Shown: piece after piece, positions 34,301-46,300 of the stretch
Layout of the letters: each line of letters starts with the position of its first letter
Position numbering within the stretch: position 1 is the first letter of the stretch
NCBI GenBank assembly: GCA_001430745.1
Contig: KQ481950.1
Coordinates: 1,155,514 to 1,219,513, forward strand
DNA length: 64,000 nucleotides
Direction: 5' to 3'
Origin: Auxenochlorella pyrenoidosa
Lineage: Eukaryota > Chlorophyta > Trebouxiophyceae > Chlorellales > Chlorellaceae
The notes under the pieces: generated by a model
Seen by the model: the letters and a program-made list of their open reading frames with translations, nothing else
Told to the model about the DNA's origin: nothing
Database searches by the model: none
Made by a program: the position numbers and the translations under genes

Positions 34301-37300
34301 AGTGCCACGGAACTGCTGCTGCAGGAACCGCGGCCACCGGATGGGCACCGCCGCGGCTGCGGCAGGCACTGAGGCTGCGGCCTGCAGCAGCAGGCCCTCG
34401 AGCGCTGCCAGGCCCGCCTCCATCCCCACCAGGCCCAGGCCAGTGCGCTCAACACGAGCACGGGTGGAGGCGTCATTGCCAGCCATGCCGGCGCCCGCCC
34501 AGGCGCCCCACTGCACGCTGCAGCTGGCCTGGCCCTGCTCCAGGGGAGCACAGAGCGCGGCAGTCAATTTCAGAGGCAGGTCCATTGGTGGAATCGCTTT
34601 GACAATACATTCTAAGTGAGAAGTGAACGAGCAAGAGTGCGAAAGCGCCGTCGCTGATCACATCCTCAACCCTCCCCTCACCTGGCCCCGAGTCTCCTGA
34701 GACATGGCGTCCAGCCAGGAGTTGGCTGCGCTGTAGTTGGCCTGGCCGGGGGAGCCCAGCAGGGCGGCAATGGAGGAGAAGAGCAGCTGGAAGGCGCCAG
34801 GCTGGCGGCCGTAGCTGCCAGCCATCTGGCGCAGTGCTGCCACCTTGGGTGCCCACACGGTGCGCAGGCCTGCCAGGGTCTGGTTGCGCAGGGTGGCATC
34901 CGCCAGAACGCCGCTGGCGTGAAGAATGCCAGCAACAGTGCCTGACCCGGCGCCCGTGGAGAGCAGCAGGCTGGCATCCTCTGCTGCCGCAGCGTCGGCG
35001 GTGGTCATGGTGATGGCGCCACCAAAGGCGGCAGCCACGAGGCTGGCCAGGCCGCCGGCAGAGGCGCTTACAGCGCTGCCAAAGCGGCCTGTGCGGCCGG
35101 TGGCATGCACACGCAGCTTGCTGTTCTGGGCCACCCAAGCAGAGGTCAGAGAGCCCAGAGAGCCAAGGCCACCGGTCACGACCACTGTGGAACCTGGCGC
35201 TGCCTGTGCAGCCTCGACAGCTGGCGCCCGCACCACAATCTTGCCCACGTGGCGGGCCTGGCTCATCTGGCGCAGGGCTGCCTGCACTGCCGACAGGCTG
35301 TGCACAACCTGCGGCAGGGGCGCCAGCACGCCCGCTGCCAGCTGGCTGCTCAGGAAGGACAGCGAGGCGTTGACTGCGGGGGGCGGCAAGAAATCCACCG
35401 CCACCAGCGAGTAGCGCACGTCGGGGCGCTCTGCAGCCAGGTGGGGGACACATTTTGGAGGGCTCAAGAACAGCGAGGAGGTGAGCATTTGCTGCTTGTG
35501 GCATTCAGCAGAAACACAGCTGTTCAGGTATGCGCATCAAGCCGGCCCTCCCCCCTCACCCTGGGCGACACGGGCCGCGCTCCAGATGTCGCGCTTGCTG
35601 ATCTCCACAAAGCGGCCACCGGGGGAGAGGGCAGCCAGAGATCCTGCCACCATGCCGGCGCTGGTCAGGCTGTTGAGCGCCACGTCAGCGCTGCCCACCT
35701 CTGCCAGCTCAGCAGCAAAGGCGGTGTCGCGGGAGCCCAGCACATGGCAGGCCCCAAACGTGCGCAGCAGCGCTCGCTTGTTGGGGCTGCCTGCTGTGGC
35801 AACAGGGATGCCCCCAAGGGCCTGGATCTGCTGCAGCGCAGCCAGGCCAACGCCACCTGCTGCGGCATGCACCAGCACGCGCTCCCCGGGCTGCACCGCT
35901 GCCGACTGGCGGAAGGCGCAATCGACCGTGATGAAGACGGTGGGGCAGCTTGCAGCTGCCTCAAAATCGAGGGTGGCAGGCATGGCGACCACTGCAGCAG
36001 GGGAGTGCGGATGCGGTCCAGCCCATTGCAAACTCAGCACAGGTGGGTGAGGCACAGGCCTGAGATGCACTGCTGCAGCAAGGTATGCGCATGCAGCAGC
36101 CCACCTGTCTGTGCATTCACATGCACATGGCTGCCCAGGCTGCCTGGCGCCAGGCCAAACACGGCGTCGCCGGGTTGCAGGTGTGTCATGCCAGGCCCGG
36201 CGGCCAACACCACGCCAGCGCAGTCGCCGCCCGGCGGACCAGGGTCGCCAGGGTACATGCCCAGCACGTTCAGGAGGTCCCTGCGCATGGCCATCGGGGA
36301 TGGACGTTGGGGCATCGCATGAGAACAAGCTGCCACAGCCGAGGGGCACGCAGACACGCTGATCTTCATGCCAAGCGTTGCACACAGTCAGAGCCCTCCT
36401 GACCTCCCACCTGAAGTTGATGCCCACCGCCTTGACCGCCAGCAGCACCTGGCCGGGGGCCACGCTGGCGGTCGCAACAGGCTCAGGCTTCAGGCTGCCA
36501 AGAGCCCCACGGGGGCGCGGCATCAGGTGGAAGGCCGGGATGCTGCTGCGCGCCTTGGCAGGCAGCAGTGCAGCCCGCTTCTCCACCCCACCACGCAGAG
36601 CTGCGCCGTGTGCATCTGCTGCTGGAGGCGCCGCGCCAGTTGGCACCAGCGCAAGCCGAGCGCTTGCAGGCCTGGCGCCAGCTGGCGCCAGCCTGTCGCC
36701 GTCCAGGCTGGCGAATCGCTGGCCCTGGAACTCGAGGGCAAGGCTGCGCATGAGCCCTGGCAGGCCACCCTCAGCTGCCCGTGCGCCGGAGCCCGCCAGG
36801 CTGGCATCCTCGGCAGGCAGGGCGCTGCAGGTGGCGAGCTGCGCCCCGCCCAGTGTCTCCAGCTGAGCTGCCTGGAGTGCAGCAATGGCGCCTGCTGGCA
36901 TGGAGACATCGCCGCTCGCCAGAAGCTGAATCGCGACTGCCGCCTCGCCGTCAGTGGCTGGCTGGAAAGCAGAACTGGGCTGGCTGGCGGGCGCAGCTGC
37001 TGGCCAGGTGACCTCGTACAACAGCTCCTCTGCAGCTAGGACTGCAGGCGCTGCCGAAAGGGCGGGTGCACCTGTCGCAGATCTGCCTCCTGCTGGCAGC
37101 TTGCCCAGCGGCCTGAGCTCCAGAGAGCAGACTGCCAGGCCCAGGCTGCCTGCAGGATCAGCCAGGCAATAATCCACGAGGGAGGGAGCATCTGCGGGCA
37201 CGGCGCCGCCCTGCTGCCGGCTCGCAGCCGCCAGCTGGGGCATTGCCAGGCGGTCTGGCACATGCAGGCAGCCCAGTGCGGCAGGCACCTTGAGTGCGCT

Positions 37301-40300
37301 GCTGGCTGTAGCAGCTGCCAGCTGGAGGCAGGCATCAAGTGAGGCTGGATGGAAGTGGGAGGCACTGTCACAACCAGTGCTGTCGATGCTGGCATGCGCT
37401 GGGGCTGCGGCTGCTCGTCTTGGCATGCTGAGGCCTGCGAGCAGCATGCCGCGGCTGTCCTGGCCCAGTGCATGTCCAGCCCTGACTGCATCGATGCTGC
37501 CTGTTGTTGCTGAGCTAGCAGCCAGATGTTGTTGCTTGGAAGAGACAGCAGACGAGGTGACCGCCAGAGCGCCTGTGGCAAGCCGCACGCTGACCTGCAG
37601 CACAACTGCCGCGCGCCCCTTCATCTGCAGCCCCTCTGGCAGCTGCAGCGGGGCTGGGATCGCGGCGCCAACCAGCGCCACAGTGGCCGCGCCCAGCTTG
37701 CCTGCAGCCGCCTTTGCAGCAGCTGTGGCGAGCTCAAAGAAGGCGGCGCCAGGGAAGAGCACCCTGCCGCCCACGCGGTGGTCCCAGTAGAAGGCCAGGC
37801 GGGGGGTGCTGCTGAGCTGGGATTCCAGCTGGAGGGTCGCCTTACGGACGCTGCCTGCCCCACTGAGCCTGCAGCTGTGCAGCAGCGGGTGCACCGGGGG
37901 GCCCACCCAGTGGGCCTCCTTCTGCCAGCCAACGGCGGCGGGGCGAGAGCTGTTGGGCACGGCACTGCCAGCGGGCGCGGCGGCCACCAGGGCGTGCGCA
38001 TTGGTGCCCTGGAAGGCGTAGGCAGAGACGCCGCTGAGCAGCTCGCCGTCGCCGCCGTGCAGGGGCAGCGCCGCAGTCTCCCGTGGCACCGCCCACTTGG
38101 GCTGGGGCGTGCCTGCGGGCGGCGTGGGCGGCGCAAGCAGTTGGTTGGGGGAGTAGGTGACAAGGGTACTGGGCAGTACGGCAAGATGGGCATGATGGCA
38201 ATCACTCACAGGTGCAGCAATTCAGGGGCTTCCTGCACAACCCTCTTTGACAGGGCCCTCATGATAGGGTCGTGCGTCACAAGTTCCGCCGCGGATAGTC
38301 AAATTGCAATACAAGCAAGCACTCAGCACTGCAGCCTCACCCGGCACCTTCATGCCGGTGACGACGTAGGGGTTGAGCACCCGCAGGTGGCTGATGCCCA
38401 GCGAGAAGGAGCCGCCAAGCGCCAGCGCGGCGTGCGCAAAGCCCACCATGCCAGAGGCGGGCTCTGCGCCAGGGCGGGCGCGGGCATGCCGCGTGGTTTG
38501 CGAAAACCCGCCTGCCCAGCAGTTTGTTTGCCTGCCCAAGACTAAGCCCCGAGTGCAGGCAGGTGTGCGCAGCCGTGCATGACCAGCAGGTCGCACAAGC
38601 GAAAGCGTCACCCTCGCCTCCAGTCTGCCTGGGATGTCCTGCCCCTTCTAACCTGAGTGGCCCACCCAGGATTTGGAGCCGTACAGCATGAGCGGCTGGC
38701 GCGTCCGCGCCGCATTCTGGCCCTCCACCAGCACCGCCGCGACCGCCCCCACCTCGATGGGGTCTCCCAGGGAGGTGCCTGCAGTGGCCCAGGGCAAGCG
38801 GTAAGGGGTGGACACGCCATGGAATGCAGAGCACTGCAAGCAAAGCTGGGCGGACACATTCCGTAGCATGTGATGCACGCGCACATCAATGCTGCCTCAC
38901 CCGTGCCGTGCATGGAGAGGGCAGTGATGCTGGCAGGTGCCAGCCCAGCCTCGTCCAGTGCGGCACGGATCACCGCCTGCTGGCTGGGCCCGTTTGGTGC
39001 CGTGAGCGTGCTGCTGCGCCCGCCCTGGTTGACGGCTGTGCCGTGCAGCATAACGGCCCAGCCGCTGGCAGCAGAGTCGTTGGGGCCAGCAAGGGGGTGG
39101 AGCAGCACGCTGACGCAGGCCTCTGAGCGCACGTAGCCGTCGGCAGCGGCGTCCAGCGCCTTGCACCGGCCCTCTGCTCCCATCATGCCCGCCCTCTGCG
39201 CAAGGCAAGCAAGAGGGAGGGTCGCAGTGACGAGTATTCGTCTTGAGCCTGTCGCTGCATCCTGTCCTGCACATGCTGGCACTAGGCAGCCAGGCACCTC
39301 CCGGCCCGCCCCGCCTGCCTGGAACATGGCAAAGGTGTCTGGCGTGAGTGTCAGGTTCACGCCGCTGTTCACCGCCAGGCTGCTCTGGCCGGCCAGCAGG
39401 GAGTTGAAGGCCATGTGCAGGGAGACCAGGGAGGAGGAGCAGGCTGCAGCAAGGGGCGGCAGGGGATGAGGAAGGGCAAATGAGTTTACCGCATGCAGCG
39501 TGCTGGCATGGAGCTAGTGCTTCCACAGCTGCCTGCGCTTCAGGTTCCTGCCGCAAACGGCGAGCGCTCCCCACAATGAGCCCGGCCCCGCACCCGTGTC
39601 CACGCTGAGCGCGGGGCCCTTGAAGCGCATGGTGTAGGAGAGGCGGCCCGACACGACGCTCAGCGCGGTGCCGGTGGCCGAGTAGGCGGTCACCGAGCCG
39701 CGCATGTGCTTGGAGGCGACGCGGTGGTAGTCGTTGGAGGAGACGCCCTGTGGGAAGGGTGCGTCCGGGGGGAGGGTTCGAGGCAGGCGTGAGCATAACC
39801 TGGCCCAAGGTGCACTGTGTTTGTTGGCGCCTCAAGCAAGCTGGAGTGGCATTGTGTTGCGGGCGAGTGGCAGTCCTGCAGCAGGGCCAGACAGCAGGCT
39901 TCTCCCGCGGCCCCGCCCTGCCCCTCCACCCACCACAAACACGCCCCAGTCGGCGCGCAGTTCCTCGTCCGCCGCCTCTGCCGGGTGCGCCAGGAGCGCC
40001 TCGCTGGCCGTCTCCAGCAGCAGGCGTTGCTGCGGGTCCATCAGCGCGGCCTCGGCGTCGCTGGTGGCAAAGGCGGCTGTGTCGAACAGTGCCACGCCCT
40101 CCAGCATCACGCCAAACTGCACACGGGGCAGGGCGGTCAAACGATCAGGCGCTGAGGGAAATTATTGATGGCAAAACAGGGCAAAGCGCCTTTGTGCCGC
40201 CCAGGCGTCCCGGGTTGGGGTCGGACCAGGATGCAGCCTGGGGCAAGCTGCTTCCTGCGAGAAGCAGGCAGGCACAGAGCCGTCGCCTGAGCTTGCCTGG

Positions 40301-43300
40301 ACCGCGATGCCGCCCAGCAGCTCCGCCTGCGCCTCCACGTCCCAGCGCTCCAGGGGGATGGGGCGGCTCTGGTCGGAGGGCTGCGCCTGCAGGATGGCTC
40401 CCCCCGCGGTCCGGGCTACCACCGCGCTGACGCCCACCACCCGCGGGGCGGCGCCCGCGTCGCTTGCCGACAGCGCCAGGCTGCCCGCCAGGCTGCCCTC
40501 CTCGTCAGAGTCCCAGTCGACAGACCCGGCATCTTTCGCCTGCGCCGGCTGCTGGGCAGCGGCCACCTTGCTTGAAAGGAAGGCCGCCAGGGCGGCCACT
40601 GTGGGGTAGTCAAACACCAGTGTGGAGGGCAGCTCCAGGCCGGCCCGCTTCTCCAGCGCGTTCCGCAGCTCGACTGCAAGGCAACCGGGACACAGACAGG
40701 CAGTAGTTTCAAAAGGTTGTGAATGCAGCACAGAAGGGCCCAGCCTGATGGACTTGCAAGGCTGTGCCCGCCTGTCTTCGTGTCTCCTGTCTCCCCGCCT
40801 CCCTGCCCTCTGGTGCCATGCCCCACCCACCCGAGCCAAGGGAGTCCAGCCCAGCCGCCATGAGCGGATCCTCCAGGCCCACAGCTCTGCCCAGAACAGA
40901 TGCAACCGCCTCCTGGACCAGGCCAATCCACAGCTCCCGGCGGGCAGCGGCGTCGCTGGCAGATGCTGAGGCGGCGGTGCCGGCGGCAGCGGCTGCTGCC
41001 TGGGCGAGCCTGCGACCGGGCGCAGCGCGGAGCCGCCTGCTGGCAGGTTGACGCTGCCTTGGGGTGCGCGACGCCTTTATCCGTGCTGCCTCCTGCTGAT
41101 CGTCCTCAGAGTCCCAGGCAAGGCCAGCGGGGGTGGCTATCGGCCTGGCAGCCACGGCTGCCGCAGCCTCTGCGGCAAGCTCTTCCGCTGCCGCGTCCAC
41201 AAAGGACGCAAACATGGGCGGCACTGCGTGCTGGATGAACCTGCCCCAGCGGAAGGGCACCGCCGCGGTGACTGCAGCTGCGCCGCGCAGCAGCAGCAGC
41301 GACTGGACGGCGGCCAGGCCCTGGCCGGGCGCAATCATGGCCATGCCCAGGCGCTCCAATGCGCGGGCGGTGGCCGCGTTGCCGGCCGCCATGCCGCCCT
41401 CTGCCCACGCGCCCCACTGGATGCTCACGCCGCCAGAGCCCTGCAGAGTGGGGGCAGCAGGGGGGTGTTGGCAGGCTGCATGCACACAGAAGCGCTGAGC
41501 ATTGACAGAAGTGAGGTCACGCGACTGCTGGATGTGAAGCCCTGTGACCTCGATGGTCGGGTTGCTCACCTGTGCCTGCCAGGTCTGTGCCATGGCATCC
41601 AGGCTGGCGTTGGCGGCGCTGTAGTTGGCCTGGCCGGGGGAGCCCAGCAGGGCGGCCACCGAGGAAAAGAGCAGGTGAAGGGCCGAGGGCTGCAGGCCCA
41701 CTGGCTGCTGCCACAGCTGGGCGGACGCAGCCTTGGGCGCAAAGGCGGCGCGGATGCCGCCCAGGGTCTGGTTGGGCAGGGCTGCGTCGGCAAGGACGCC
41801 GCCAGAGTGGACCACGGCCTGTGTTGCAAGGGGGGAGAGAGCGCGTTGTTGGAGAGGGTCGCAGCCAGCGTGCCTCAAGATGAACTGGCCCGGCAGTGAC
41901 ATGAGACAACTTGATGGGACCGCCCGAAAATGCAGCTTACACACACCCAGCAGCTCCCACCTGCAGCCGGAGCCCGTGGGCGGCAGCCGCGGCCGCCCCG
42001 GCCACTTCCTCTGCGCTCGCGGCGTCGCAGCGCAGCAGGTGGAAAGCCGCCGCGCTGCCCTGGCCGGCTGCCAGCTCCATGGTGGCGCCAGCGCCGGCGC
42101 CGGGCCGGCCGCTGCGGCCCAGCAGCAGTATGTGGGGCACCTGCTGGCGGGCCAGCCAGGCGCCGACAAGGGAGCCAATCATGCCGAGGCCGCCGGTGAC
42201 CACGACAGAGCCCTGCAGGCATACAAGAAGCATGATGAAGCATATGCGTGGTAGAACGTAGTGTGAACTATTCTCTATGTGTGCTCACCGCGTGGGTTTG
42301 GATGGGTACAGAGCGACAGGCAAATAGCAGCTGCAGGCAAATACTTTGACCCGCTGAGGTGGCCATGAGCCGCCAGCAGTCTGCCTGCACCCCTCACCTT
42401 CTCCTGGCCCTGCTGCTGCTGCAGCGTGCGCGCCCGCACCACAATCTTGCCCACGTGGCGGGCCTGGCTCATCTGGCGCAACGCAGCACGCACAGCGGCC
42501 AGGTCGTGCACGACATGGGGCAGCGGGCGCAGTGCGCCGCACGACAAGTCGGCAGCCAGTCTGGAGAGGGTGGCGTTGACCGCTGGCGGCGGCAAGAAGT
42601 CCACCGCCACCAGCGAGTAGCGCACGTCGGGGCGCTCTGTAGGCAAGCAGGCACAACATGCAGCAATTAAGTACGTGCATGAATCGTGCAGCAGGGGTCC
42701 TGAGGTTGGCAGCATGCAACGGGTACGCTTGTCAGTGAATCCTGCGGAGAGGGCTCTGATTAGGCAAATGTGATAGAAGAGACGCAAAGCACCGCCCTCA
42801 CCCTGCGCCACGCGGGCCGCGCTCCAGATGTCGCGCTTGCTGATCTCCACAAAGCGGCCGCCGGGGGAGAGGGCCGCCAGCGAGCCCGCCACCATGCCCG
42901 CGCTGGTCAGGCTGTTGAGCGCCACGCTGGCGCCGCCCAGCTGGGCAGCCTCGGCGGCAAAGGTTGTGTCGCGGGAGCCCAGCACATGGCGAGCTCCCAA
43001 TGCACGAACCAGGACCCGCTTGTTGGGGCTGCCTGCTGTGGCCAGCACCTCGCCTCCCAGAGCCTCGATGAGCTGGATGGCAGCCAGGCCCACGCCACCG
43101 GCGGCGGCATGCACGAGCACACGCTCCCAGGGCTGCACCGCTGCCGACTGGCGGAAGGCGCAGTCGACCGTGACGCACACCGTGGGGGTGGTGGCTGCCT
43201 CCTCAAAGCACAGGTTAGAGGGCATCTGCACAAGTAGGGGTGAAGCCAGAGCACAACGGGTGAGCGACGAGGAACGTGAAGGGCTGCTACATCTGGCCAT

Positions 43301-46300
43301 CAGCGTGCAACCTCAGGCAGTGGACAGCTTTTCTGCAGCTGGGGTGCCCACCTGGGTGAGCATCTGAGCATCCACGCGAACATGGCTGCCCAGGCTGCCG
43401 CCAGCCAGGCCAAACACGGCATCGCCGGGGAGCAGGTGGGTCACTCCCAGCCCAGAGGAGACGACCACGCCGGCGCAGTCGCCGCCGGGCGCTCCAGGGT
43501 CTCCGGGGTACATGCCCAGCACGTTGAGCACGTCTCTGCAGGGTCACGGGGGCAGCATGTCACTTCAGTTTGAAGGGTTGAGTGAAACAAAACTGCCAGC
43601 GTCAAAAAGTGCAGCTTGCACAACTTGGAGTCTCCCTCCCAGTTTGCACGTGCCAGCCTTCTGCTTGCCTGAAGTTGATGCCCACCGCCTTGACCGCCAC
43701 CAGCACCTGGCCGGGGGCCAGAGACGAGGTAGCGTCCACCGCCAGCGGTGCCAGGTTTTGCAGTGCGCCGCGCGGCTGGGGGAACAGCTGGAAGGGAGGC
43801 AGCATCAGCTTGACAGCGCTGCGCTGCAGGGTGGCTGCCACCAGGCTGCCGCCCTCCGCGGCGTGCCCGTAGGGGCTGCTGTCTAGGCGGGCAGCGGGGG
43901 GCAGCAGCGCCGGCGCGCTGCCGGCCGGTGCAAGCAGCATGGCTGCTGTGCCTTCTGGGGCTGCCGCCTGCTGCTGCAGGTCCAGGGCTTGCACATCAAA
44001 CGTGGTCAGCTCCTGAGCCATGGTACGGGCCAAAGCCCACAGCCCGGCTGCTTGGACTTGGGCTGAGTGGGCAGCAGCTGGCGCTGCTGCAGCAGGGGCT
44101 GTGCAGGCAGCGCTCTGGGCGCCGCGAGTGAGCAATGCCAACGACTGCAGGCTGCTGGCCACGGCCTGCTGGCCCACTGCGATGGCCGCTGCCGCGGCAG
44201 AAGAGCTGGCAGCTGAGCCTGTGACCGCCAGTTGCATGCCTGAGGCCATGGCAGCTGTCTCTGCTGCCAGGGCCACTGCCTGGCTGCCTGCACTGGCATG
44301 GGTGAGCCAGTCCAACGAAAACAGCCACTGCTCCTGCTGCATGGTACCGCTGCTGGCCTGGGGGGCTGCTGCTGCTGCCACCGCCGCTGGCATTGCAGCC
44401 CGCAGCCGGGCAGCTGCGGGCAGGCGCTTGGCGGCGGCGCTGCCCATGGGCCGAGCCTCCATCCTGCTGATTCTGCAGGCAGGCAGCCCGCCACTGCTGC
44501 TGGCAAGGCAGTAGTCAGTAAAGGTGGCATCATCGCCAGCGGGCGCAGCGCCGGCAGAGGGCCGGGACAGCGCCAGGCGCCCGCCGCTGCTACTGCCCCT
44601 GGATGTGGCCCGGCTGCCAAGCAGCAGCAGGCCGGCACCTGCGGGGATGCGCAGCTTAGCATCGCGGCTGGCAGGGACTGCTGCCAGCTGCAGGCAGCAG
44701 TCCAACACTGCTGGAGAGACGGTGACCGCAGAGACGTCGTGGGCGCTGCCAACCAGCTCTGCACATGCCGCAGGGCCGCGCTGCTCCAGCGCACGTGCCA
44801 GCAGCCGCTTGGCGGTGCTGGCAAATGCAGGCGATGGTGTGGCCTGGCCCGCTGCTGTGCGCACAGGCTTGGCGGACACGACTGCTGCCGCTGCTGTGAA
44901 GCCGTCAAAGTGCACAGTGGGCTTGGCGCGGCTTCCGCTTTGCACAGATGCGAGGGTCACGACGCCGCCGGCAGCTGAGCAGGTGGCCTGCAGCTCGACA
45001 CTCGAAGAGCTGTCGCTGCCGCCTGGTGCAGGCTGCGGCAGCAGCAGCGGCGCCAAGATGGCCATATCTGCTAGCACGGCCTGGGAGGAGGCCAGCAAGG
45101 CAGCAGCCGAGCCTGCCATCTCAAAGTACCCAGCGCCAGGGAACACAGGCCTGCCCGACACTTGGTGGTCCCACAGGTAGGCCAGGTCAGCGCTGCCGGC
45201 AGCTGCTGGGCCTGCCAGGCAGCAGCTGAACACAGCGCGCGCTGCTGCCCTGCCTGCCGGGCGGAAAGACTCGAGCAGACTGTGGGCTGGCGGCGCCACC
45301 CAGTGGCGCTGCTGCTGCCAGGCAGGGCCCGCGCCCATGGGAGCGGCGGCGGCGGTGCGCCGTGGGGCGGCCGCCAGCAGCGAGTGGGCATTGGTGCCCT
45401 GGAAGGCAAAGGCGCTGACGCCGGCTGCAAGACCCACCGCTGCGCTGTCAGCGCTGCCATCTGCTGCAGCGCCCAGCGCAGCAGGCTGACGCGGCACCGC
45501 CCAGGCGCCAGGCTGGCGTTCCATGATTGCAGTCACGTAAGAGTTGATGCCGCCCAGGTGCAGCACCGGCAGCTGTACCGCTTTGGTCAGCGCCAGCTGG
45601 GCGTGGGTCGACCCCACCAGCCCGGCAGCAGGCTCAGAGTGGCCAAGCCACGACTTGCTGGCCATCAGGACCAGGGGGGCTGACCTCGTGCCTGCATTCA
45701 GCACTGCTGCAGCGGCGCCCACCTCGATTGGGTCTCCCAGGGCTGTGCCTGTGCCATGCATGCTGAGCGCGCCGACGTCAGAAGCTGCCAGGGCTGCGGC
45801 GCCCAGCGCTCCGCGCATCACCTCCTGCTGGCTGGGGCCGTTGGGCGCCGTCAGGCTGCTGCTGCGGCCGTCCTGGTTGACAGCAGTGCCGGCCAGGAAT
45901 GCGAGCGCCGCCTGGCTGTCGCTTGCCAGCGCTGCATTCTGCAGCAGCAGCACGCCGCAGGCCTCGGCGCGGCCGTACCCATCGGCGGCTGCGCTGAGGG
46001 CCTTGCAGCGGCCATCAGAGGCCAGCATGCCCGCCTTTTGCGCGATGGCAGACGTCTCGGGGTGCAAGATGAGGTTCATGCCGGCGGCCGCGGCGGCTGC
46101 CACCTGGCGCAGCTGCAAGCCGCTGACGGCGGTGTGCACGCCCACCAGGGCAGAGGAGCAGGCTGCGATGGAGAGGATGAATTGCAGCGATCCAATGTTT
46201 TGCAGCTGGTTGGCCTGTTTCTTGGCTAAAATGCTCAACTGCCAAGCTGTTTTTGCACACACACCAGCCTGCCCTGATCTCCCTTTTGTGCCCACCTGTG

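Noticed and set aside
43800..44350. Methyltransferase between DH and ER
   Set aside because: No SAM-binding motif (such as ExGxGxG) is visible. The segment starts at LYEVAW-type sequence and matches the structural pseudo-KR position in the other modules.
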